Shown here: piece by piece, positions 1-6,146 of the stretch
Layout of the letters: every line of letters starts with the position of its first letter
Position numbering within the stretch: the first letter of the stretch is position 1
Source: Acidimicrobiia bacterium
Lineage (GTDB): Bacteria > Actinomycetota > Acidimicrobiia > Spongiisociales > SHLN01
Direction of reading: 5' to 3'
Assembly: GCA_030624805.1 (NCBI GenBank)
Contig: JAUXJL010000115.1
Location: forward strand, 1-6,706
Length of the DNA: 6,706 nucleotides
The notes under the pieces: generated by a model
The model's database searches: none
What the model was told of the DNA's origin: nothing
What the model saw: the letters and a program-made list of their open reading frames with translations, nothing else
Position numbers and translations under genes: made by a program

Positions 1-1
1 C

Positions 2-3000
2 CCCCGGCCGGTCGAGATCGTCGACGCCCCATGGGAGAAGGAACTCGACATCCAGGTGGTGGTCCCGCTCCAGGACATGACTCGACCCGACCTGGCGGCT
101 CCCTCTGAGGACCCCGACGAGCCCCCAACTCGTTCCATCTGGCCACTCATGTACCCCAAGCTGCTCGAGCTGATTGAGAAACATCGTTCGACGATCGTCT
201 TCGGCAATAGCCGCGGCCTGGTGGAACGGCTCGCCCAGCAGCTAAACGACCTGGCCGGCCGCGAGGTGGCCCAAGCCCATCACGGTTCGCTGTCGCGCGA
301 ACAGCGCCTGGCCATAGAGGACCGGCTCAAGCGGGGCGATCTCCCTGCGGTGGTGGCCACTAGCTCACTCGAGCTCGGTATCGATATGGAGGCAGTCGAC
401 CTGGTCATGCTGGTTGAGTCACCCAACACCGTCGCCAGTGGGCTGCAACGGGTGGGTCGGGCCGGTCACCAGGTGGGTGCTCCCAGCCGTGCCCGGGTGT
501 TCCCGAAGCATCGGGCCGATCTGCTAGAAGCGGCGGTGGTGGTCGATCGTATGTACGCCGGGCAGATCGAGTCGACCAGCGTGCCGAAAAACCCCCTCGA
601 CGTGTTGTCACAGCAGGTTGTCGCGGCCGTCGCCATGGATGAGTGGTCGGTCGATGACCTGTTCGATCTCGTCCGCCGGGCCGGCCCATACTCCACCCTC
701 GGCCGGGCCGGGTTTGAGGCGGTGCTCGACATGCTGGCCGGGCGGTATCCGTCCGACGAGTTCGCCGAGCTGCGTCCTCGCCTGGTCTGGGACCGGGTGG
801 ACGGGATATTGACTCCGAGGCCCGGCGCCCAGATGCTGGCCGTCACCAACCCCGGCACGATCCCGGATCGGGGCATGTATCGGGTGTCTCTCCCCGAGGG
901 GGGCCACGTCGGCGAGCTCGACGAAGAGATGGTGTACGAATCACGCCCCGGTGATGTCATCACCCTGGGTTCCACAGCCTGGCGCATCGACGAGATCGAT
1001 CACGACCGGGTGAGGGTGACGCCGGCACCGCCCGGCACGCCAAGCAAGCTGCCGTTCTGGCATGGCGACATGGTTGGGCGGCCCCTCGAGCTTGGTCGCG
1101 CCATCGGTGGGTTCATACGAGAAATGGGAGCTCTCGGAACGGCTGAGGCCGAGCAGCTGCTTGTGGAGCGATACCGCCTTGACCCGTGGGCGGCCGCCAA
1201 CCTGGCTGCGTTCATCGCCGAGGAGAAGGAGGCGACAGGCACTCTCCCGACCGACCGCACCATCGTGGTTGAGCGTTACCGGGACGAAATCGGGGACTGG
1301 CGAATGGTGTTGTTGTCGCCCTTTGGGGCCCGGGTACACGCCCCATGGTCGCTGGCCGCTTCGGCGAAGCTGCGGGCTCGCTACGACTACGAGGTTGATG
1401 CCATGTGGACCGATGACGGCATGGTGTTCCGATTCCCGGATGCCGATGAGCCACCGCCGGTTGATGCTCTGCTAGTGGAGCCTGAGGAACTGGAGGAGCT
1501 GGTGGTGGAGGAGGTTGCCAACAGTGCCCTGTTCGCTTCCCGCTTCCGCGAAGCCGCCGGCCGGGCCCTTCTATTGCCACGACGACGCCCGGGTGACCGA
1601 ACTCCACTGTGGCTGCAACGCCGTCGCTCGGCCGACTTGCTCAAGATTGCTCGCAACTATCCCTCGTTCCCGATCGTGCTCGAGACCTACCGCGAAGTCC
1701 TCCAGGAACACTTTGACCTGCCGGCTCTGACCGATCTGCTCAGCGATGTGCGCGCCCGAAAAGTCCGGGTAACCGACGTCGCTCTCGACACGCCAAGCCC
1801 ATTTGCGTCGTCGCTCACGTTCGACTTCGTCGCGGCCTACATGTACGAATACGACGCGCCGCCTGCCGAAAGACGGGCAGCCGCTCTCACACTGGACCGC
1901 AGTCTCCTGGCCGAGCTGATGGGGGAGCCCGAGCTTCGGAGCCTGCTGGACGGCGAGGTTGTGGCCGAAGTGGAGCTCGACCTTCAGCGATTGCTTCCCG
2001 ACCGTCAAGCCCGTACCGCCCCGGCCGTGCACGATCTGCTCCGCCATCTCGGCCCATTGACCCGGCCAGATCTGGAAGCTCGCCTGGACGGGGATCTCGA
2101 CGCCCTGCTCGCCGAGCTGGAGGCCTCGCGTCAGGTGCTGCGGCTCGCCCATGGTGACGGGGAGCGATGGGCGGCGGTTGAGGACGCGGCCCGGTTGCGC
2201 GACGCGCTCGGAGTTGCACTCCCGCAGGGGGTTCCCGCTTCGTTCCTGGAACCAGTCGAGGATCCGCTTGGTGATGTCGTCGGCCGCTTCGCCCGCACCC
2301 ACGGACCGTTCACTTCATTGCAGGCGGGATCGGCTCTTGGTCTTGCCCCGGCCGTGGTCGATGAGGTACTCAACCGGCTCGAGGCGGCGGGACGAACGGC
2401 ACGGGGTGCGTTCCTTCCAGCCGGAGACGGTCAGGAGTGGGTGGATACCGACGTGCTGCGCAGGCTGCGACGCCGGTCGCTCGCCAAATTGCGGTCTGAG
2501 GTGGAACCGGTCGAACCGGCCGCCCTTGGTGAGTTCCTTGCTCGCTGGCACGGCCTCGGCGATCACCAATCGAGCATCGATCGGCTGCTCGAGATCGTTC
2601 GTCAGCTTCAAGGGGCGGCGATACCCGCCTCAATCTTGGAAGTCGATGTGCTCCCGTCCCGCATGACCTACGGGCCCGAGTTGCTCGACCAACTCATGGC
2701 GTCCGGCGAGGTGGTGTGGGTAGGTCGTGAGCCTCTCGCCGCCAACGATGGCCGGCTATCCCTCTACCTTCGTGATCAGATCCCGCTGTTGCATCTCCCA
2801 CCCCGTGGAGAAGCTCCCTCCGATTCCATCCATGACTATTTACGTTCTCACCTCTCCCAGCGAGGTGCTTCCTTCTTTCGCGACCTGTACGAGGCCGCCG
2901 GTGGCCGGGATCCACAGGACACACTGGACGCTTTGTGGGATCTCGTGTGGGCTGGCGAAGTCACCAACGACACCATCGGGCCGCTCCGAGCCTTCCTGTG

Positions 3001-3703
3001 GGGCAAGGTAAAGCGCACCGCGAGCAGTGCTCGTCGGCCCCATATGCCGTCGGCATCGCCGCCGTCGGGTAGTGGCCGCTGGTATCTCGTCGAGTCCTTA
3101 CTCCAGCCGGCTCCCGATGTCACCGCCCGTTCGAAGGCGCTCGCCGAGCTGTTGCTGGAAAGGACCGGAATTCTCACGCGCGACGTGGCCTCTGCTGAGG
3201 GTATTCCTGGAGGGTTTTCCGGCATCTATCCCGTGCTCAGGGCCTTGGAGGACGCCGGGCGGGTGCGACGGGGATATTTCATTGAAGGTCTGGGCGGCGC
3301 CCAATTCGCCTCGCCGGGTGCCGTCGATCGGCTGCGCCAGCCTTCCAGCGGTGAGGCCTTGCTCGTGGCGGCGGCCGATCCCGCCAACCCGTATGGGGCG
3401 GCCGTGGCGTGGCCGTCCAACGAAACCGGCCGGCCGAGTCGGTCGGCCGGGGCCTATGTCATAACGGTGGGTGGTGGGCTGGTTGCCTTCATTGAACGAG
3501 GCGGCCGCAAAGTCTTGACCTTCACGGGGGACGACGGAGTGCTCAACCAGGCAGTCGACGTGCTTCGGAAGCTGGGCGCTCGGCGGCGTCGGTTCGAAAT
3601 CGAGACCGTCGACGGAGAACGGGCGGCGGCTACCCCACTCGGGGCCCTCCTGATGGGCGCCGGATTCACCGACTCGTACAAAGGTTTGGCCTTCCGGGCG
3701 TGA
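2..3703 (+). CDS. lhr: Lhr-family ATP-dependent DNA helicase, 5'-truncated by window edge
   Basis: Large superfamily 2 helicase of the Lhr (long helicase-related) family, a 3'-to-5' DNA-translocating repair enzyme acting in the cytoplasm. The frame is open from base 2, and the residues before the first in-window start (RPVEIVDAPWEKELDIQ) match the family's linker between the two RecA domains, so the true start lies upstream and the GTG at 56 is internal. About 1,233 residues are present; actinobacterial Lhr is about 1,500, so roughly 270 are missing, including Walker A and the DEAH box. Visible: motif IV VFGNSR (about 197-214), motif V ATSSLELGID (356-385) and motif VI QRVGRAGH (446-469), then a winged helix (about 600-810), the Lhr-specific core including LPFWHGD (about 1049-1069) and SPFASSLTF (about 1796-1822), and a C-terminal half of winged-helix-like modules ending in the conserved EGLGGAQF segment (3284-3307) and a normal C terminus. 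No frameshift is seen. nei follows three bases after the stop. Identification is firm; regulation cannot be seen because the promoter is outside. Confidence 0.96.
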   Translation, partial: PRPVEIVDAPWEKELDIQVVVPLQDMTRPDLAAPSEDPDEPPTRSIWPLMYPKLLELIEKHRSTIVFGNSRGLVERLAQQLNDLAGREVAQAHHGSLSREQRLAIEDRLKRGDLPAVVATSSLELGIDMEAVDLVMLVESPNTVASGLQRVGRAGHQVGAPSRARVFPKHRADLLEAAVVVDRMYAGQIESTSVPKNPLDVLSQQVVAAVAMDEWSVDDLFDLVRRAGPYSTLGRAGFEAVLDMLAGRYPSDEFAELRPRLVWDRVDGILTPRPGAQMLAVTNPGTIPDRGMYRVSLPEGGHVGELDEEMVYESRPGDVITLGSTAWRIDEIDHDRVRVTPAPPGTPSKLPFWHGDMVGRPLELGRAIGGFIREMGALGTAEAEQLLVERYRLDPWAAANLAAFIAEEKEATGTLPTDRTIVVERYRDEIGDWRMVLLSPFGARVHAPWSLAASAKLRARYDYEVDAMWTDDGMVFRFPDADEPPPVDALLVEPEELEELVVEEVANSALFASRFREAAGRALLLPRRRPGDRTPLWLQRRRSADLLKIARNYPSFPIVLETYREVLQEHFDLPALTDLLSDVRARKVRVTDVALDTPSPFASSLTFDFVAAYMYEYDAPPAERRAAALTLDRSLLAELMGEPELRSLLDGEVVAEVELDLQRLLPDRQARTAPAVHDLLRHLGPLTRPDLEARLDGDLDALLAELEASRQVLRLAHGDGERWAAVEDAARLRDALGVALPQGVPASFLEPVEDPLGDVVGRFARTHGPFTSLQAGSALGLAPAVVDEVLNRLEAAGRTARGAFLPAGDGQEWVDTDVLRRLRRRSLAKLRSEVEPVEPAALGEFLARWHGLGDHQSSIDRLLEIVRQLQGAAIPASILEVDVLPSRMTYGPELLDQLMASGEVVWVGREPLAANDGRLSLYLRDQIPLLHLPPRGEAPSDSIHDYLRSHLSQRGASFFRDLYEAAGGRDPQDTLDALWDLVWAGEVTNDTIGPLRAFLWGKVKRTASSARRPHMPSASPPSGSGRWYLVESLLQPAPDVTARSKALAELLLERTGILTRDVASAEGIPGGFSGIYPVLRALEDAGRVRRGYFIEGLGGAQFASPGAVDRLRQPSSGEALLVAAADPANPYGAAVAWPSNETGRPSRSAGAYVITVGGGLVAFIERGGRKVLTFTGDDGVLNQAVDVLRKLGARRRRFEIETVDGERAAATPLGALLMGAGFTDSYKGLAFRA

Positions 3704-3706
3704 GTG

Positions 3707-4510
3707 ATGCCAGAAGGTGACACGCTTTACCAGGCTGCTCGGCTTCTCGCCCCACTCGTCGGGTCGGCGGTTGAGAACGTATCGGGCTCGAGCCGCGCCG
3801 CCCACCAATGGGCCGGTCGGCTAGCTCGACAGTCGGTCGAGTCGGTCGAAAGCCGCGGCAAACATCTACTCGTGCACTACACCGGCGACCTCTCGCTGCG
3901 GACCCACCTTGGGATGACCGGCCAGTGGCACCTCTACCGCCGTGAGGAGCCCTGGCGAAAGACGGCCGGTAAGGCACGAGTGGTTGTCGCCACCGCGGAT
4001 CACTCGGCAGTGTGCTTTGCCGCTCCCGACGTGTCCATCGGACCGAGCCCAATGATCGAAGACGAAATTGCCCACCTCGGCCCTGACCTGCTGGCTCGCC
4101 AGTTCGATCCGGGGACGGCGGCCGACCGGGCGATGGCCTCGCCGGCTGCTTCCGCGGCCGATCTCCTGCTCGACCAGCGGGTGATGGCCGGCATCGGCAA
4201 CGTTTACAAATCGGAGGTGCTTTTCCTCGAACGCGTCCATCCCCGGGCGGTCCCTGGCGACCTCGACCGAGCTGCCATCGAAGGTCTCGCCGCTCGGGCA
4301 CGTCGTTTGCTGTGGGCGAATCGTTCCCGCGGGCGCCGCAACACAACCGGATACGGCCGCCGGGCCGATCTGTGGGTGTACGACCGGGCGCGCCGGCCAT
4401 GTCGGCGGTGCGGGACCCACATCGAGGCCGAGGAGCTCGGTGAGCTCAGCCGGAGGACCTATTGGTGCCCGCGTTGCCAGCCAGGTCCCGCCGGTTCTGA
4501 TATGCCCTAG
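3707..4510 (+). CDS. nei: Nei/Fpg-family DNA glycosylase/AP lyase (endonuclease VIII-like, Nei2 type)
   Basis: Bifunctional base-excision repair enzyme that removes oxidised bases (mainly pyrimidines in this branch) and cleaves the abasic site by beta/delta elimination. The 267-residue protein begins MPEGDT; removal of Met exposes the catalytic N-terminal Pro, followed by the conserved Glu. This fixes the start at ATG 3707 rather than the in-frame GTG at 3704, which would bury the proline. Other family marks: the hairpin lysine in SRGKH (K52), the helix-two-turn-helix segment LLDQRVMAGIGNVYKSE (about 154-170, with the conserved Asn), and a C-terminal zinc finger with C232, C235, C254 and C257 and the adjacent Arg pair (R249/R250). 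All catalytic parts are present and the length is normal. It starts three bases after the lhr stop with no good Shine-Dalgarno, which points to translational coupling. M. tuberculosis has the same lhr-nei order (Rv3296-Rv3297). The exact lesion preference cannot be read from sequence. Confidence 0.95.
   Translation: MPEGDTLYQAARLLAPLVGSAVENVSGSSRAAHQWAGRLARQSVESVESRGKHLLVHYTGDLSLRTHLGMTGQWHLYRREEPWRKTAGKARVVVATADHSAVCFAAPDVSIGPSPMIEDEIAHLGPDLLARQFDPGTAADRAMASPAASAADLLLDQRVMAGIGNVYKSEVLFLERVHPRAVPGDLDRAAIEGLAARARRLLWANRSRGRRNTTGYGRRADLWVYDRARRPCRRCGTHIEAEELGELSRRTYWCPRCQPGPAGSDMP
3832..3849 (+). repeat. Perfect 9-bp tandem duplication inside nei
   Basis: GTCGGTCGA occurs twice back to back (3832-3840 and 3841-3849). 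Because the unit is nine bases, the frame is kept and it gives a repeated Ser-Val-Glu just before the SRGKH hairpin lysine. The protein is not noticeably longer than relatives at this point, so the repeat may simply be sequence convergence in high-GC codons. Confidence 0.6.
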
Positions 4511-4513
4511 GGT
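4509..4513 (+). promoter_or_regulatory. Probable ribosome-binding site overlapping the nei stop codon
   Basis: AGGGT lies six bases before the ATG at 4520 and shares its first two bases with the nei TAG stop (4508-4510). The spacing suits a Shine-Dalgarno and supports ATG 4520 as the start. It also suggests that nei and the downstream gene are read from one transcript. The match to the anti-Shine-Dalgarno is short, so this is moderate evidence. Confidence 0.45.
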
Positions 4514-4519
4514 CCGGGC

Positions 4520-5329
4520 ATGCCCGCTCAGGCCCACCAGACATTCCTCGACCTTCATCAGGGGGATGATCCGCTCCTGCTTCCGAATCCGTGGGATGTC
4601 GGATCGGCCCGACTGTTTGCATCTCTCGGCTTCAACGCCCTGGCCACCACTAGCTCTGGCCATGCCGCCACGCTTGGTCGGCTGGATGGCCGGGTTACCA
4701 GGGACGAGGCTCTTGCTCACGCCGCCGAGATCGTGACTGCAACCGACCTGCCGGTGAGTGCCGATTTGGAGAATGGCTTTGCCGACGATCCGTCGGGAGT
4801 GGCCGAGACTGTGCTGGACGCCATCGAAATAGGCCTGGCGGGGTGTTCGGTTGAGGACTATTCCGGTCCGGAGACCGATTCGATCTACGAGCCTGCCTTG
4901 GCCGCAGAGCGGGTTGTTGCCGCTGCCGATGCCGCCCACCGCGGTCCTGGCCGGCTTGTCCTTACAGCCCGAGCCGAGAATTTCATTCACGAGCGGCCCG
5001 ACCTCGAGGACACCATCGCCAGGCTCCAGGCCTTCCAGGAGGCGGGAGCCGACGTGCTTTATGCGCCAGGCCTTACCGAAGCCGAAGACATTCGCCGGGT
5101 GGTTGAGTCTGTCGATCTTCCGGTCAACGTGCTGGCACTCCCGGCAGCCCCGTCTGTGGTCGAGCTGGGCAGGCTGGGAGTGAAACGCGTTTCGGTTGGG
5201 GGCGGGTTCAGCCTCGTCTCCCTTGCTGCGGTGGTTGAGGCTGCTACCGAGTTCCTGGTGCACGGAACGTACGGATATTGGAACGACATTGCCAGAGGAA
5301 TCGAGGCGCGAGATGCTGCCTTTGAGTAG
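4520..5329 (+). CDS. Isocitrate lyase/PEP mutase superfamily enzyme (PEP_mutase-like, substrate unknown)
   Basis: A 269-residue TIM-barrel enzyme of the isocitrate lyase/phosphoenolpyruvate mutase superfamily, whose members make or break C-C or P-C bonds next to a carboxylate using Mg2+. Visible family segments are NPWDVGSARL (23-32), TTSSGHAATLG (43-53), the metal-site strand SADLENG (80-86, with D82 and E84), SVEDYSG (110-116, E112 and D113), the TARAENF strand (149-155, R151), and the LPVNVLA and VSVGGG strands near the C terminus. Where the 2-methylisocitrate and isocitrate lyases carry a Lys-Lys/Arg-Cys-Gly-His loop after the VED segment, this protein reads SGPETDSIYEPALA with no cysteine, so a classical lyase activity is unlikely. 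This is common in the PEP_mutase-type branch, often annotated as carboxyvinyl-carboxyphosphonate phosphorylmutase-like without proof. No phosphonate or propionate genes are in the window. It starts nine bases after the nei stop and is probably in the same operon. Family assignment is secure; the reaction is not known. Confidence 0.9.
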   Translation: MPAQAHQTFLDLHQGDDPLLLPNPWDVGSARLFASLGFNALATTSSGHAATLGRLDGRVTRDEALAHAAEIVTATDLPVSADLENGFADDPSGVAETVLDAIEIGLAGCSVEDYSGPETDSIYEPALAAERVVAAADAAHRGPGRLVLTARAENFIHERPDLEDTIARLQAFQEAGADVLYAPGLTEAEDIRRVVESVDLPVNVLALPAAPSVVELGRLGVKRVSVGGGFSLVSLAAVVEAATEFLVHGTYGYWNDIARGIEARDAAFE

Positions 5330-5365
5330 CTGCTGAGTATCTCCTCCCCCCTACCATTGCCCACC
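5330..5365 (+). promoter_or_regulatory. Possible leaderless promoter for the sulfotransferase gene (TACCAT at 5352-5357)
   Basis: This 36-bp gap has no Shine-Dalgarno before the ATG at 5366; the upstream bases are a pyrimidine tract (CTCCTCCCCCC, 5341-5351). TACCAT at 5352-5357 fits the actinobacterial -10 pattern TANNNT and ends eight bases before the ATG, so transcription could start at or next to the start codon and give a leaderless mRNA. No well-spaced -35 is seen, which is usual for such promoters. No terminator hairpin for the upstream gene is visible, so read-through is also possible. Confidence 0.35.
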
Positions 5366-6142
5366 ATGCGATCGTTTCTTCTCGTTTTCTATGGGAATAC
5401 CGGCAGCTCCTGGCTCATTCAGACGCTTGGTAGCGGGCCAAACACGTTTGTGCCCGGCTTCGAACCGCTGGAACGCTGGGCGTGGGAGGTGACCGAGGCC
5501 GAACGCCTCGATTGGATGCGGACCGTGTTCACGCCGCCCCGGGATCGGACCGGGCCGGAGTACCAAGCCTGGATCGAGGAGTTGAGCACCAATCCCCATT
5601 TCAATCCTCCCAAGTTTCCGGAGTTCTCACAGGTTGGCTTCAAGATGCACGCCCATACCATCGAGGACCACACGCCTCTCTTCAAACTCCTACTCGATGC
5701 CGAGTCGAAGGTCGTGTTGCTTGAGCGACGCAACCGCATCAAGCATGCTCTGTCGGTCTATCGACACCATGAGGAGGGCAAGAGCCAGTTCGAGAAGGCC
5801 GGGGTGCGGCCACCGAGCACCATCGACTTCGAGAAGTTCCACGCCCGGGTCGAGGAGTCTGTAGCTCTCCACGGACAGTCGCAGGCGTTTTGGGATGATG
5901 CGGTCGAGATGCTCGGGCCCGAGAAGATCAGGCGCGTGCAATACGAGGACTTCATTGATCTCGCCGGCAAGAACGCCACGGTGGAACGCCTGGCCGAGTT
6001 TCTGAGCATCGAGGGATATACCTATAAAGGTTCAGCCCTCAAGAAGGCCACCCCGGACAATCTGGCGACCGCCGTAGTCAATTTTGAGGAGTTGAGCGCC
6101 CGTTACGCCGGTACCGAGTTCGAACAGTTTCTGGGCGAGTAA
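5366..6142 (+). CDS. PAPS-dependent sulfotransferase family protein
   Basis: A 258-residue protein with the layout of PAPS-dependent sulfotransferases, which move a sulfuryl group from 3'-phosphoadenosine 5'-phosphosulfate to a hydroxyl or amine of a carbohydrate, lipid or small molecule. The N-terminal strand-loop RSFLLVFYGNTGSSWL (2-17) corresponds to the 5'-phosphosulfate loop. The segment KVVLLERRNRIKHALSVYRH (115-134) fits the 3'-phosphate site, with R121/R122 and S130 in the expected Arg...Ser spacing. The C-terminal KKATPDNLATAVVNFEEL stretch resembles the usual end of bacterial family members. No signal peptide or membrane span is seen, so it is cytoplasmic. I chose ATG 5366 over the in-frame TTG at 5357 because the conserved strand starts immediately after it and the TTG overlaps the putative -10. 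Oddity: the loop has Asn-Thr-Gly-Ser-Ser where a Lys or Arg normally precedes Ser/Thr-Gly. No PAPS synthesis or glycan genes are near, so the acceptor is unknown. Confidence 0.82.
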   Translation: MRSFLLVFYGNTGSSWLIQTLGSGPNTFVPGFEPLERWAWEVTEAERLDWMRTVFTPPRDRTGPEYQAWIEELSTNPHFNPPKFPEFSQVGFKMHAHTIEDHTPLFKLLLDAESKVVLLERRNRIKHALSVYRHHEEGKSQFEKAGVRPPSTIDFEKFHARVEESVALHGQSQAFWDDAVEMLGPEKIRRVQYEDFIDLAGKNATVERLAEFLSIEGYTYKGSALKKATPDNLATAVVNFEELSARYAGTEFEQFLGE

Positions 6143-6146
6143 CCGC

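Noticed and set aside
56..58. GTG as the start of the Lhr protein
   Set aside because: The frame is open upstream to the window edge and the residues before it match the Lhr inter-RecA linker. A start here would remove Walker A and the DEAH box, so the gene is truncated by the window, not naturally short.
1571..2302. A 243-codon minus-strand open frame inside lhr
   Set aside because: It is a shadow of conserved lhr coding sequence with no motif of its own.
3704..3706. GTG as the nei start codon
   Set aside because: It would place an extra residue before Met-Pro-Glu, while the enzyme needs Pro at its processed N terminus.
3098..3808. A 236-codon minus-strand open frame across the lhr-nei junction
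   Set aside because: It overlaps conserved Lhr C-terminal and Nei N-terminal coding sequence, and its product has no recognisable family features.
3866..5263. A 465-codon open frame on the minus strand, antisense to nei and the PEP-mutase-like gene
   Set aside because: Both plus-strand genes it covers have clear family motifs. The antisense product shows no recognisable domain and spans two separate genes, and long antisense frames are expected in high-GC DNA where stop codons are rare.
5322..5327. TTGAGT as a -35 element for the TACCAT box
   Set aside because: The spacer would be 24 bases, too long for a normal sigma-70-type promoter, and the hexamer is part of the end of the upstream coding sequence.
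5357..5359. TTG as the sulfotransferase start codon
   Set aside because: It only adds three residues, has no ribosome-binding site, and its first base is part of the putative -10 box; ATG 5366 is a better start.
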